A stretch of 64,000 bases of DNA. Source: Clostridium_I sp963725425 (GTDB taxonomy: Bacteria > Bacillota > Clostridia > Clostridiales > Clostridiaceae). The translations under genes and the position numbers were made by a program. Shown here one piece after another: positions 35,714 to 44,520 of the stretch. The stretch is taken from positions 434,001 to 498,000 of the forward strand of contig CAVRYJ010000045.1 of the NCBI GenBank assembly GCA_963725425.1. The letters are read 5' to 3'. The notes below the pieces were generated by a model, which had not been told where the DNA came from, searched no databases, and saw nothing but the letters and a program-made list of their open reading frames with translations. Each line of letters starts with the position of its first letter. Position 1 is the stretch's first letter.

Positions 35714-37180
35714 ATGAAAGAATTATTTAACAATATTAAACTTACACCAGGATATAAGGATTTAGAAAATCATAATCCTATATTGATTCAAAGGTTCGGA
35801 GCAGATCCTTTTGCTATGAAGTATGATGGAAGAGTGTACGTATATACGACAAATGATAATTTAGATTATGACAGCGAAGGCAATTCAATTGAAAATAATT
35901 ATGGTACTATAAGAAATTTAAATTGCATTTCATCTGATGACCTTGTCAATTGGACGGATCATGGAATAATTCAGGTAGCAGGCCCTAATGGGGTATCATC
36001 ATGGACTACAAACTCTTGGGCTCCGGCAGCTACGCATAAAACTATTAATGGTAAGGAAAAATTCTTCCTGTACTATGCCAATAATGCAAGCACTATTGGT
36101 GTTTTATCAAGTGATAGTCCTGTTGGTCCATGGATTGATCCATTAGGTAAACCTATAATTACAAGAGAAACAGAAAACTGTTCTAGTGTTGAATGGCTAT
36201 TTGATCCAGCTGTTTTTGTAGATGATGATGGAAGAGCATATATATACTTTGGAGGCGGAGTACCTAAAGGCAAGGATGCAATGCCTAATACTGCAAGAGC
36301 AGTTGAATTGGAAGAAGATATGATCAGTATCAAAGGAACTCCGGTAGCTATCCAGGCACCATATATGTTTGAGGATTCTGGCATCAACAAAATCGGAGAT
36401 ACTTACTATTACAGTTATTGCTCAAATTGGTCAAACCGTGATAATTCAGTTGGTCTATATGTACCCAAAATTGGTGAAATTATTACTATGACTAGTAAAA
36501 ATCCTCTTGGACCATGGACATATAATGGTTCAATTTTAGAAAATCCGGGAGTTTTCTTTGGGTATTGGGGTAACAACCACCACTCTATGATAAAATTCAA
36601 TGAAAAGTGGTACATGTTCTATCATTCCCTAATGTTATGTAATGATATGTCCCTTCCTGCTGCTGGATATCGTACTGTTAATGTGGATGAAGTGACAATT
36701 TCAGAAGAGGGAACTATTAAGCCCATTATAGGAACACGCACAGGTGTTAAGCAGGTGAAAAATTTCGATCCATTTACTGAAAATGAGGCAGAAACTTTTG
36801 CTTGGATGGGAGGGGTAACAACAAAGGCTGTTGAAGAGAAAAGTCCATTATACGGCAAAACAAATCTTGTGGTTAATATAATGGAAACAGGCAATTGGGT
36901 AGGAATATCCAATGTTGATTTTGGTACAACAGGTACAGCTTATTTTACAGCTAAGGTATCCAGTAAGATGAGCGGAAATGTTATTAAGATCTGTTTGGAT
37001 CGTCCAGATGGAGAGGCAATTGGGTATATTGAAGTGCCAAACACTGGCAGTGAAAATAAATATAAGGAAGTAACTACAAAGATTAACAAGGCACAAGGAT
37101 TACACAATTTGTTTTTTGTTTTTGCTGGAAAAGAATTTCAGTTTGATTCATGGAAGTTTGAAAAAAGTAGTTTAAGTTAA
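35714..37180 (+). CDS. GH43 family arabinofuranosidase/xylosidase with C-terminal CBM6-like domain
   Basis: A 488-residue protein. It has a five-bladed GH43 domain (about 20-340): D31 in RFGADPFAMKYDG fits the catalytic base, FDPAVFVDDDGRAYIYFGG gives the middle Asp region, and MFEDSGINKIGDTYYY supplies a likely general-acid Glu. Residues 345-488 look like a CBM6 module. The layout resembles arabinoxylan arabinofuranohydrolases. GAAAGGAAAG precedes the ATG. No signal peptide. Last intact gene of the cluster; a family A inverted pair follows at once. Confidence 0.8.
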   Translation: MKELFNNIKLTPGYKDLENHNPILIQRFGADPFAMKYDGRVYVYTTNDNLDYDSEGNSIENNYGTIRNLNCISSDDLVNWTDHGIIQVAGPNGVSSWTTNSWAPAATHKTINGKEKFFLYYANNASTIGVLSSDSPVGPWIDPLGKPIITRETENCSSVEWLFDPAVFVDDDGRAYIYFGGGVPKGKDAMPNTARAVELEEDMISIKGTPVAIQAPYMFEDSGINKIGDTYYYSYCSNWSNRDNSVGLYVPKIGEIITMTSKNPLGPWTYNGSILENPGVFFGYWGNNHHSMIKFNEKWYMFYHSLMLCNDMSLPAAGYRTVNVDEVTISEEGTIKPIIGTRTGVKQVKNFDPFTENEAETFAWMGGVTTKAVEEKSPLYGKTNLVVNIMETGNWVGISNVDFGTTGTAYFTAKVSSKMSGNVIKICLDRPDGEAIGYIEVPNTGSENKYKEVTTKINKAQGLHNLFFVFAGKEFQFDSWKFEKSSLS

Positions 37181-37345
37181 GGCATCATCAAAGAAATAAC
37201 AAGTCAATATTCCGGTCTATTTTGTGGTATACAACGCCTTGCATAACCATTACATAGTCAACTATGCGCAGGTAATGGTTCCTCGCCTACCGCAAAATAT
37301 CCTCGGAATCAACTTGCTTACCTAATGGCTTTGAATTTTCTAAAA
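37180..37345. repeat. Family A inverted pair, copy 4 (long imperfect palindrome)
   Basis: A family A unit (37181-37240) and a diverged unit in the opposite orientation (about 37285-37330) flank an inner hairpin AACCATTAC/GTAATGGTT. The full dyad spans about 160 bp. It lies between the last GH43 gene and the phoH remnant. Confidence 0.65.
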
Positions 37346-38066
37346 ATGACACTAAAATATTGGCAATAGCAAAAAATATATCTTCAGATGATGATAAAAT
37401 TAACACAAATCAATTGTATAAAGGTAATACTCAAATGATTTTAAGTGAAGAAGAAATATCTAAAATATATTTAGGAGTATTGTCTTTACCTAAAGATCTG
37501 CCTAATGAAATATGAAAAAGAGGTTGCTTGGGGTATAAAGCCTATAAATAAAGAGCAAATAATGGCATTTGAATTACTTATGGGCCCAGATATAAGCTTT
37601 GTAGCCATTTCAGAGTGAGCAGGTTCAGGAAAAACAATTCTTTCAACTGCTGTTGTACTACAAAAGGTAATTAAACAAGGTATATACAGAAGGATTATTT
37701 TCGTAAAATCAGTTGTACCTGCTGGTGATGATATTGGATACTTACCCGGAACTGAAGAGGAAAAATTATGCCCATGGATGGGTAGTTTTTATGATGCTAT
37801 TGAAAGCTTAATGGATTTTAAAGATTTTAATAAAAAAGAAAAAATAAAGACTAAAAAGCCTAAAAACGAAAATGTTGAATTAAAAAAACCGGAAATTTCA
37901 GTTGATGGTTTTATTGACCAATTTAAGAAGATTGGTGTTATAGAAACTAAAACGTTCACCTATATGAGAGAAAGGACTTTAACAGATGCTTTAGTTATTG
38001 TAGACGAAGCTTTCAGTAAATTTACTGGAAGCCTTGTCTTTTCTAATATAAAATTATTGAAAAGGT
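37333..38066 (+). pseudogene. PhoH-family ATPase with PIN-domain remnant, inactivated
   Basis: Three broken pieces. First, NDTKILAIAKNISSDDDK and following residues (37333-37515) resemble the end of a PIN domain and end at TGA. A shifted frame then reads EVAWGIKPINKEQIMAFELL, as in YlaK/PhoH-like proteins, up to an in-frame TGA at 37616-37618 right before the Walker A AGSGKT. The frame then continues through FVKSVVPAGDDIGYLPGT and FTYMRERTL to VIVDEAF and diverges. The C-terminal part of the ATPase is missing, and the tail overlaps the convergent lacC gene. It is not functional. Confidence 0.8.
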
Positions 38067-38995
38067 TTAACTATTATTTGACTAAAGTAGTTGTCAAATT
38101 TAGAATAGTCTATATAACCAGTTTTACTCTCCAGTGTATTTAATATACCAGCTGTCATTGCTGTTTTAAGACAGTCCGCATCATCCTTATGATTTGCAAT
38201 TGCAACTGCTAGTCCTGCCAATGTTGAGTCACCAGAACCTACAGGGTTAACTACTTGAATTTTTGGGATTGTGACACGATAAAAAATGTTGTTGTGCTTA
38301 ACAAAAGCTCCATCAGCACCCATTGAAACTACAATCCACTCAATACCATCAAATACTTTGTCTTGAAGCTTTTCTTTAAGTTTAGTGATATCAGTTATAG
38401 GGCTAGTAGCATTGAGTAGCTCTTGAATTTCTTCTTGATTTGGTTTAATCAAGTAGGGCTTATTATTACTAAGTAAGCTCTTTTTTAATAAATCACCTGA
38501 CGCATCAAGCAAAACAGGAATATCTTTACTGCTAGCAATATCTATCATTGTTTGATAAAGGTCAATATCAAAGCCCTTAGGGAGGCTTCCTGAGATGGTT
38601 ACAACAGTTACAGTGGTAAGTAACTTTTCAAAATGACTAAGAAAATCAGCTTGATTCTTTGCACTTAATAATGGACCTTTTTCTAATATTTCAGTTTGTT
38701 TTCCATTATCGTGAAGAATAGCAATGCAGTTACGAGATTCATGTTGAGTTTGAAAAAAATTGTTATTTATCTTAGTTTCATTTAATTGTGATTTAATAAA
38801 TTCTCCCAATGTTCCGCCTAAAATACCAGTTGCTAAAACGCTTTCATTTAATAGGTGAATCACTCGAGCTACATTTAATCCTTTTCCACCAGCGGTTTTA
38901 CTTGTGTTCTCAACACGGTTTACTCCATCAATATGAAGGCTATCTAACCTGTAAGAAATATCAACAGAAGGATTCATAGTTACAGCTAAAATCAT
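38054..38995 (-). CDS. lacC: Tagatose-6-phosphate kinase (LacC/FruK family)
   Basis: A 313-residue PfkB-family sugar kinase. TAGGKGLNVARVI near the N-terminus and PVGSGDSTLAGLAVA near the C-terminus (with catalytic Asp) are family signatures. By sequence alone LacC and 1-phosphofructokinase are hard to tell apart; the adjacent lacD and lacR point to tagatose-6-phosphate as substrate, giving tagatose-1,6-bisphosphate. AGGTGTG lies upstream. It is the last gene of lacR-lacD-lacC, after a 133-bp gap that holds a family A repeat. Confidence 0.85.
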   Translation of the reverse strand: MILAVTMNPSVDISYRLDSLHIDGVNRVENTSKTAGGKGLNVARVIHLLNESVLATGILGGTLGEFIKSQLNETKINNNFFQTQHESRNCIAILHDNGKQTEILEKGPLLSAKNQADFLSHFEKLLTTVTVVTISGSLPKGFDIDLYQTMIDIASSKDIPVLLDASGDLLKKSLLSNNKPYLIKPNQEEIQELLNATSPITDITKLKEKLQDKVFDGIEWIVVSMGADGAFVKHNNIFYRVTIPKIQVVNPVGSGDSTLAGLAVAIANHKDDADCLKTAMTAGILNTLESKTGYIDYSKFDNYFSQIIVKPFQ

Positions 38996-39051
38996 AATAT
39001 ATCACACCTCTTTCTATCACATCATGTGTATTATAGTTATATTGTTTAAAT

Positions 39052-39116
39052 TAGGCATCTGAAAGAAAAATAACTAGTTTATATGTTATTTTCTTTAAGA
39101 TGCCTTACATAAAATA
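39052..39116. repeat. Family A palindromic repeat, copy 5 (between lacD and lacC)
   Basis: Ends TTAGGCATCT and AGATGCCTTA are inverted; the core is the least conserved of the set. As it lies inside an operon it will be transcribed and can fold as a hairpin between the two genes. Confidence 0.6.
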
Positions 39117-39128
39117 ATATTAACTATT

Positions 39129-40121
39129 TTAATATAGAAACTTTTTTGTCCAAGGTTCTGCTGTGGTTTTAAGAATAGCATTAAGATTATCCATATTCTT
39201 TTTACCTTGATCTTGAAGCCAAGCGATAGTAGCTTTCTCGCCTTCAGCACCATAGCACTTAATACTATCTCTCCAAGTAGCACGACCGCATAATACACCA
39301 TTAAATTGAGATTTTGCCTCAGCTGCTAATTGAAGTGTTGTTTGAAATAACTTAGCAGTAACACCTGCACTTAAAAAAATAAATGGTAATTCAGTAGCAT
39401 CACTCTGGTCTTTGAAATATTTCAATGCTTCTTTTCTTGAATAGATTTCTTCACCCTTTTTTGCAAAGCCTTCAACGTAATCCATATTAACTGGTACTTC
39501 AAGTTTTAACACATCAACTAAATATTGCGGTTTTGAAAATTCTTTTACCATTTCAATGACCTTATGTGGTTTAAGTTTAGCAAAAGCTTTTCCTTTTATA
39601 TCTTCAATCTTATCATCATAAGTAACAAGTTCTAGAAAGAAAGGTATATCTTCTGATTTACATTCTGAACCAACACGTTCAACAAAAGCATGCTTCCAAT
39701 TGTTTATTTGTGCGTCTTCATCAACATCATAATATAACATAAATTTGATAGCATCTGCTCCCTCATTTTTTAAACGTCTAACAGACCAATCTGGTAATAA
39801 ATCTGGTAAGTGTCCAGGTTGTGTTGTGTCATATCCTGTTTTTTCATAAGCAATTAGAAGTCCTGCTTTTTCATCACGAACTTTAGAAGCAGGTAAACCA
39901 TACTCTGGGTCTAGAAGAATAGATGATGAAAAATGTGTTAACTCACTAGATATTAATTTCTTAAAATCAATGATATCCTCATCATTTACAGATTTTGAAC
40001 TCGCAGCTGCAATCATTTTTTTTAGTGATCCACGTTGATCAATGGCTAATGCCGCAATTTGATGATCCTCATTAGATAAACGTTCTAAAGCTTTGTATTT
40101 ATTAGTACTTAATTTTAACAT
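39129..40121 (-). CDS. lacD: Tagatose-1,6-bisphosphate aldolase
   Basis: Class I aldolase cleaving tagatose-1,6-bisphosphate to dihydroxyacetone phosphate and glyceraldehyde-3-phosphate. The 330-residue length and segments AALAIDQRGSLKKMI, LLDPEYGLPA, AIKFMLYYDVDE, LELVTYD and FIFLSAGVTA match LacD. The Schiff-base lysine is expected in VLKLEVPVN. It begins 3 bp after the lacR stop, so the two are coupled. Confidence 0.92.
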   Translation of the reverse strand: MLKLSTNKYKALERLSNEDHQIAALAIDQRGSLKKMIAAASSKSVNDEDIIDFKKLISSELTHFSSSILLDPEYGLPASKVRDEKAGLLIAYEKTGYDTTQPGHLPDLLPDWSVRRLKNEGADAIKFMLYYDVDEDAQINNWKHAFVERVGSECKSEDIPFFLELVTYDDKIEDIKGKAFAKLKPHKVIEMVKEFSKPQYLVDVLKLEVPVNMDYVEGFAKKGEEIYSRKEALKYFKDQSDATELPFIFLSAGVTAKLFQTTLQLAAEAKSQFNGVLCGRATWRDSIKCYGAEGEKATIAWLQDQGKKNMDNLNAILKTTAEPWTKKFLY

Positions 40122-40124
40122 ATG

Positions 40125-40898
40125 TTAAACACTCCTTTTCTTATGGGTAATAATTTCTGTGAATTGTTCATAGTGGCGTACCATCTCATCTTCAATTCCT
40201 TTATCAATAACCATAGCATCTACATCATTGAGATTATAGAAACTATAGAAATCTTCCGTATTTAATTTGTAATGATCAGCAATAATATATTTTTCATTAG
40301 CACGATTCAGAGCTATACTTTGTGTACGACCTTCCTCGGAGTTGGCATTAGATACCTTTTCATTAAGAACTCCATTAACACTAATAAAAGCTTTAGTGAC
40401 ACGCAATTTTTCTAATGTCTCGTTAGCAATGTTACCAATAAATGCACCTGAATGCTTACGATAATTTCCGCCTATTAACAATATTTCATATTCATCGCAC
40501 TTTTCTTGTAATTTTTCAAATACAGGCAGACTATTAGTTACAACTCTTATAAAATTCAAATTAATATAGTTTGGTACCATCTCAATAGTTGTACCTGGAC
40601 CCAAAAATATGGTATCGCCTTCTTCAATGAGAGAGGCTACAATCTGTGCAACTTCATTCTTTTCTTCCACATGGATTCCCATTTTTTCACCACGGGACAA
40701 TTCTTCTCGCCTACGATGATTGAGACTTTGACTGCCACCATGAAGACGAATTAACCTGCCGCTTTTTTCCAATTCAGCTAAATCACGGCGAACAGTCATT
40801 TCTGAAACTTTTAATGATTCAGAAGCCTTACTAACTGATAGAAAGCCTTCTTTATTAGTCATTTCCAGCAAGGTTATGAGTCTTTCTTTTTTTAACAA
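40125..40898 (-). CDS. lacR: DeoR-family transcriptional regulator of the tagatose pathway
   Basis: A 257-residue repressor with an N-terminal DeoR winged helix-turn-helix (VSKASESLKVSEMTVRRDLAELEKSGRLIRLHGG) and a C-terminal sugar-phosphate sensor domain (about 75-235: IFLGPGTTIEMV, VTNSLPVFEKL, ISVNGV). It heads lacR-lacD-lacC and probably controls it in response to tagatose-6-phosphate. No lacAB or PTS genes are in the window, so the source of tagatose-6-phosphate lies elsewhere. Confidence 0.85.
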   Translation of the reverse strand: MLKKERLITLLEMTNKEGFLSVSKASESLKVSEMTVRRDLAELEKSGRLIRLHGGSQSLNHRRREELSRGEKMGIHVEEKNEVAQIVASLIEEGDTIFLGPGTTIEMVPNYINLNFIRVVTNSLPVFEKLQEKCDEYEILLIGGNYRKHSGAFIGNIANETLEKLRVTKAFISVNGVLNEKVSNANSEEGRTQSIALNRANEKYIIADHYKLNTEDFYSFYNLNDVDAMVIDKGIEDEMVRHYEQFTEIITHKKRSV

Positions 40899-40958
40899 TT
40901 CATCACTTCAATTCTGTTTACATTTGTTGTTTTTTGTTCGATAATTAACTATGTCTAT

Positions 40959-40987
40959 AAAGTACCACTAATAAGTATTTAAGTCAA
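40959..40987 (-). promoter_or_regulatory. lacR-lacD-lacC promoter
   Basis: On the minus strand TTGACT (plus 40982-40987), 17-bp spacer, TACTTT (plus 40959-40964). Between it and lacR the leader holds repeated AACAAA/AACAACAAA strings that could be DeoR-type operator sites. Confidence 0.65.
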
Positions 40988-41111
40988 TAGAAAAAAATTT
41001 TTTCATAAAACAAACAAAGATTTTTTGAAAAAAAGAATGAATTAATTATAATAAAACCATAATTAGAAAACAAAAACACACATTTTATTACAAAAATGAT
41101 TAATTTACTAT

Positions 41112-41170
41112 TATGCATCTGAAATAAAATACACCAGAATATTGACTAGTTATTTTTGAAGATGCTTTAT
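41112..41170. repeat. Family A palindromic repeat, copy 6
   Basis: GCATCTGAAATAAAATACACC to TTTTTGAAGATGC, with core AATATTGACTAG. It lies in the 383-bp divergent gap between lacR and the transporter gene. Confidence 0.7.
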
Positions 41171-41180
41171 TATTTGTTAT

Positions 41181-41247
41181 GTTATAAATAATATTTATAA
41201 CATTATAAATAATCAATATTTCTTATAAAAAAATATGAATGTATAAT
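41181..41247 (+). promoter_or_regulatory. Candidate operator and promoter of the transporter-malic enzyme pair
   Basis: A 9-bp perfect inverted repeat GTTATAAAT (41181-41189) and ATTTATAAC (41193-41201) lies upstream of a weak -35 (TTTCTT, 41219-41224), a 17-bp spacer and TATAAT (41242-41247). It could bind an activator or repressor; AT-richness makes chance palindromes common. Confidence 0.4.
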
Positions 41248-41281
41248 GAAGTTAAAGGATAAAAAAAGGAGGCGAATAATC

Positions 41282-42712
41282 ATGAATAATAGTTCGAAAA
41301 AATCACTATTATCAAATATGTACATTAAAATGATGGTAACCATTATTGTAGGTGCTATTATATGGCTTATTCCTATTCCAGTAGGTGTGAAGCCATCTGC
41401 ATGGCATATGTTAGCGATTTTTATTGCAACCATTGTAGGGTGCATACTAAAACCGCTACCTATTGGAGCTGTAGCTATAATAGGATTAACAATTTCTACA
41501 TTACTAGGTACAACTGATATAAATACTTCGCTATCCGGTTTTAGTGAGAGTAGTATTTGGCTCATAGTTATTGCATTCTTTATCTCAAGAGGTTTTATAA
41601 AAACAGGTCTTGGTAAAAGAATTGCATATAAATTTGTCCAATTATTTGGTAAAAGTACTCTAGGACTTTGTTATTCAATAATTTTCTGTGACTTAGTTCT
41701 AGCACCAGCCACTCCTAGTAATACTGCAAGAGCTGGTGGAATAATATACCCTATAGTAAAATCGCTGGCTGAATCTTTTGGATCAAAGCCTGAGGACGGG
41801 ACGGAAAGGAAAATAGGAGCATTTCTAATATTTTCTGAATTTCATGGGGATATTATAACTGCATCAATGTTTTTGACAGCGATGGCGGCTAATCCACTTG
41901 CTCAAACACTAGCAAAAAGTTTGGGAGTTAATATTACTTGGTTTGGATGGTTCTTAGCAGCGCTTGTTCCGGGAATTATTTCTCTAATATTAATACCACT
42001 GATAATATACAAAATATATCCACCTGAAATAAAAAATACCCCAAATGCACCTGAAATGGCAAGTAGTGCTTTAAAGGATATGGGTCCTTTAAAAAGAAAT
42101 GAAAAATTTATGATTTTAGTTTTTGTTATGGTACTCTTATTGTGGGTTACTGGAACATTAACAAATATAAATGCCACGCTAACGGCACTTATTGGTCTTT
42201 CATTTCTTCTAATTTTTAAAGTTATTGATTGGAATGACGTTAAAAGTGAAAAGGGAGCTTGGGACACACTTATTTGGTTTTCTGTACTTGTTATGATGGC
42301 AAATGAATTAAATAAATTTGGATTAATAAAGTGGTTTAGTAACCTTGTTGGCAATAATGTAAAAGGATTCAGTTGGCCCATTGTATTATTTATACTCATA
42401 GCTAGCTATTTTTATATACATTATATATTCGCCAGCGCTACTGCTCATGTAAGTGCTATGTACTCAGCATTTCTAGGAGTTGCAATAGCTGGAGGTGTGC
42501 CACCAATGCTTGCAGCTCTTGTATTGGGATTCTTTGGAAACCTAATGGGATCAACCACTCATTATAGTAATGGACCTGCACCACTGCTTTTCGGCTCAGG
42601 TTATATAACCCAAAATAAATGGTGGAGTTTAAACTTTATACTTGGTATAGCGTACTTTATAATATGGTTTGGAGTAGGTTCTGTCTGGTGGAAAATCATA
42701 GGAATATATTAA
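41282..42712 (+). CDS. DASS-family anion:sodium symporter (malate/citrate type)
   Basis: A 476-residue membrane protein with about 12 helices. Family features include SGFSESSIWLIVIAFFISRGF, the transport signature region LAPATPSNTARAGGIIYPIV (SNT motif) and a second SATAHVSAMYSAFL plus MGSTTHYSNGPAP late in the protein. DASS members carry di- and tricarboxylates. The malic-type enzyme gene 79 bp downstream makes malate the likely substrate. ATG at 41282 follows AGGAGG. Confidence 0.88.
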   Translation: MNNSSKKSLLSNMYIKMMVTIIVGAIIWLIPIPVGVKPSAWHMLAIFIATIVGCILKPLPIGAVAIIGLTISTLLGTTDINTSLSGFSESSIWLIVIAFFISRGFIKTGLGKRIAYKFVQLFGKSTLGLCYSIIFCDLVLAPATPSNTARAGGIIYPIVKSLAESFGSKPEDGTERKIGAFLIFSEFHGDIITASMFLTAMAANPLAQTLAKSLGVNITWFGWFLAALVPGIISLILIPLIIYKIYPPEIKNTPNAPEMASSALKDMGPLKRNEKFMILVFVMVLLLWVTGTLTNINATLTALIGLSFLLIFKVIDWNDVKSEKGAWDTLIWFSVLVMMANELNKFGLIKWFSNLVGNNVKGFSWPIVLFILIASYFYIHYIFASATAHVSAMYSAFLGVAIAGGVPPMLAALVLGFFGNLMGSTTHYSNGPAPLLFGSGYITQNKWWSLNFILGIAYFIIWFGVGSVWWKIIGIY

Positions 42713-42791
42713 TAAGTGTTCTATGTATAAAACAAATAAAATCAATCAGTGTATAAATTAGTACACTAGATATAAAAGGGAGTGCTGACAA

Positions 42792-44423
42792 ATGGAAAAC
42801 TTAAAAGGTGAAGATTTATTAAGAAACCCTTATTTAAACAAGGGAACTGCTTTTACAGAAGAGGAAAGAAAAGAATATGGACTTCTAGGGCTATTACCAA
42901 ACGTTGTAAGAACTATTGATGAGCAAGCAAAGATAATTTATGAAAGATCTAAAGTTTTTGAAGATAAATTAGAAAAACGTAATTACCTTATGAATTTATA
43001 CGATACTAATAAAACACTATTTTACTACGTTGCAGGTAAACATATTACTGAATTTCTACCTATAATATATACGCCAACTATAGGTGATGCAGTAATAAAC
43101 TACTCAAAAATCTATGATACTCCAAAGGATGCTGTTTTCCTTTCAGTAGATCATCCTGAAAATATTAAAGAATCTATTGGAAATTCTTTGAAAGATCTTG
43201 AGAAAATAAAGTTAATTGTTGTTACAGACGGTGAAGGAGTCCTTGGAATAGGTGACTGGGGTATTCAAGGAGTTGACATATCGGTAGGAAAACTTGCGGT
43301 ATATACAGTAGCAGCAGGAGTTAATCCTAAAAATGTTCTGCCTATAGTAATAGATGCAGGAACAAATAATGAGACATTACTAAATGATCCACTTTACATT
43401 GGAAATAAACATAAAAGAATTACTGGAGAAACATATTATGATTTTATAGATAAATTTGTAAAGATAGCTACTGAAATGTTTCCTGAAGTACTTCTTCATT
43501 GGGAAGACTTTGGCCGTGGAAATGCAAGTGCTATTCTTAAAAAATACAGATCGAATGTTTGTACTTTTAATGATGACATTCAGGGAACTGGAGTTATGAT
43601 GGTATCAGCAATGAATGCTATTGCCAAGGTGACAGGTATACCAGTTAAAGATCATAAAATATTAGTTTTTGGTGGTGGTACTGCAGGGGTTGGCGTATCA
43701 GATCAAATATTACTTGAAAAGATTCAAAGTGGACTATCAGAAGAAGAAGCAAGAAAAGATTTTTATCTTGTTGACCGTTATGGTCTTATTACTGAAGATA
43801 TGGATGATCTTACTGAGGGTCAAAAGAAATATGCAAGAGCCAAAGGTGAATTTAAAAAACCATTAACAGACCTTGCAGAAATAGTAGCTGCTGCTAAACC
43901 TACAGTGCTCATTGGAACTTCTGGAGTACATGGTGCTTTTACAGAATCAGCTGTAAGAAAAATGGCAGAGATAAATAAAAAACCTGCTATTATGCCTATT
44001 TCAAACCCTACAAAACTTGCTGAAGCAAAAGCTACAGATTTAATAAAATGGACAGACGGTCGAGCATTAGTAGTAACAGGAAGCCCATCAGAACCTATAG
44101 AGCATAATGGAGTAACTTATACAATAGGTCAGGCAAATAATGCACTTCTATATCCTGGTTTAGGTCTTGGTATAATAGTTGCAAAAGCTAAAACCGTATC
44201 TAACGGAATGTTATCTGCAGCTGCTTACGGAATAGCTTCACTTCAAGATCTTTCAAAACCTGGAGCATCAATTTTACCACCAGTAGCAAAACTTAGAGAA
44301 GCGTCAAAACTTGTGGCAACTGCTGTTGTTCTGCAAGCAATCAAAGAAGGGTTAAATCGTGCTAAGATTACAGATGCAAAAAAGGCAGTAGAAGATAGTA
44401 TTTGGGAACCAACCTACAAATAA
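42792..44423 (+). CDS. NAD-dependent malic enzyme/malolactic-type enzyme
   Basis: A 543-residue protein of the large malic-enzyme group. Conserved segments are YTPTIGDAV (substrate site), VTDGEGVLGIGDWG, HWEDFGRGNA (metal ligands Glu, Asp), TFNDDIQGTG and the NAD-binding VFGGGTAGVG. It converts malate to pyruvate (malic enzyme) or directly to lactate (malolactic enzyme); these cannot be separated safely by eye. The upstream transporter supports a malate-use operon that delivers pyruvate or lactate. GGGAGTG precedes the ATG. Confidence 0.9.
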   Translation: MENLKGEDLLRNPYLNKGTAFTEEERKEYGLLGLLPNVVRTIDEQAKIIYERSKVFEDKLEKRNYLMNLYDTNKTLFYYVAGKHITEFLPIIYTPTIGDAVINYSKIYDTPKDAVFLSVDHPENIKESIGNSLKDLEKIKLIVVTDGEGVLGIGDWGIQGVDISVGKLAVYTVAAGVNPKNVLPIVIDAGTNNETLLNDPLYIGNKHKRITGETYYDFIDKFVKIATEMFPEVLLHWEDFGRGNASAILKKYRSNVCTFNDDIQGTGVMMVSAMNAIAKVTGIPVKDHKILVFGGGTAGVGVSDQILLEKIQSGLSEEEARKDFYLVDRYGLITEDMDDLTEGQKKYARAKGEFKKPLTDLAEIVAAAKPTVLIGTSGVHGAFTESAVRKMAEINKKPAIMPISNPTKLAEAKATDLIKWTDGRALVVTGSPSEPIEHNGVTYTIGQANNALLYPGLGLGIIVAKAKTVSNGMLSAAAYGIASLQDLSKPGASILPPVAKLREASKLVATAVVLQAIKEGLNRAKITDAKKAVEDSIWEPTYK

Positions 44424-44520
44424 AGTTAAGGGTTTAGGAAGATTTTTCGGAAAAGAACGAAAAATCAATAAAATAGGGAGCAAGTAGATTTGTTTGCACA
44501 AATCTACTTGCTCCTATTTT
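44424..44520. repeat. Family B composite repeat, copy 4 (compact)
   Basis: A short AGTTAAG remnant, a small hairpin GATTTTTCG/CGAAAAATC (44441-44466), then a 22-bp hairpin (arms 44471-44492 and 44499-44520). It lies between the convergent malic enzyme and MATE genes; the MATE stop codon is inside the right arm. Likely a two-way terminator. Confidence 0.8.

Noticed and set aside
37778..38143. Independent 121-residue protein
   Set aside because: It is the tail of the broken phoH frame followed by antisense of lacC.
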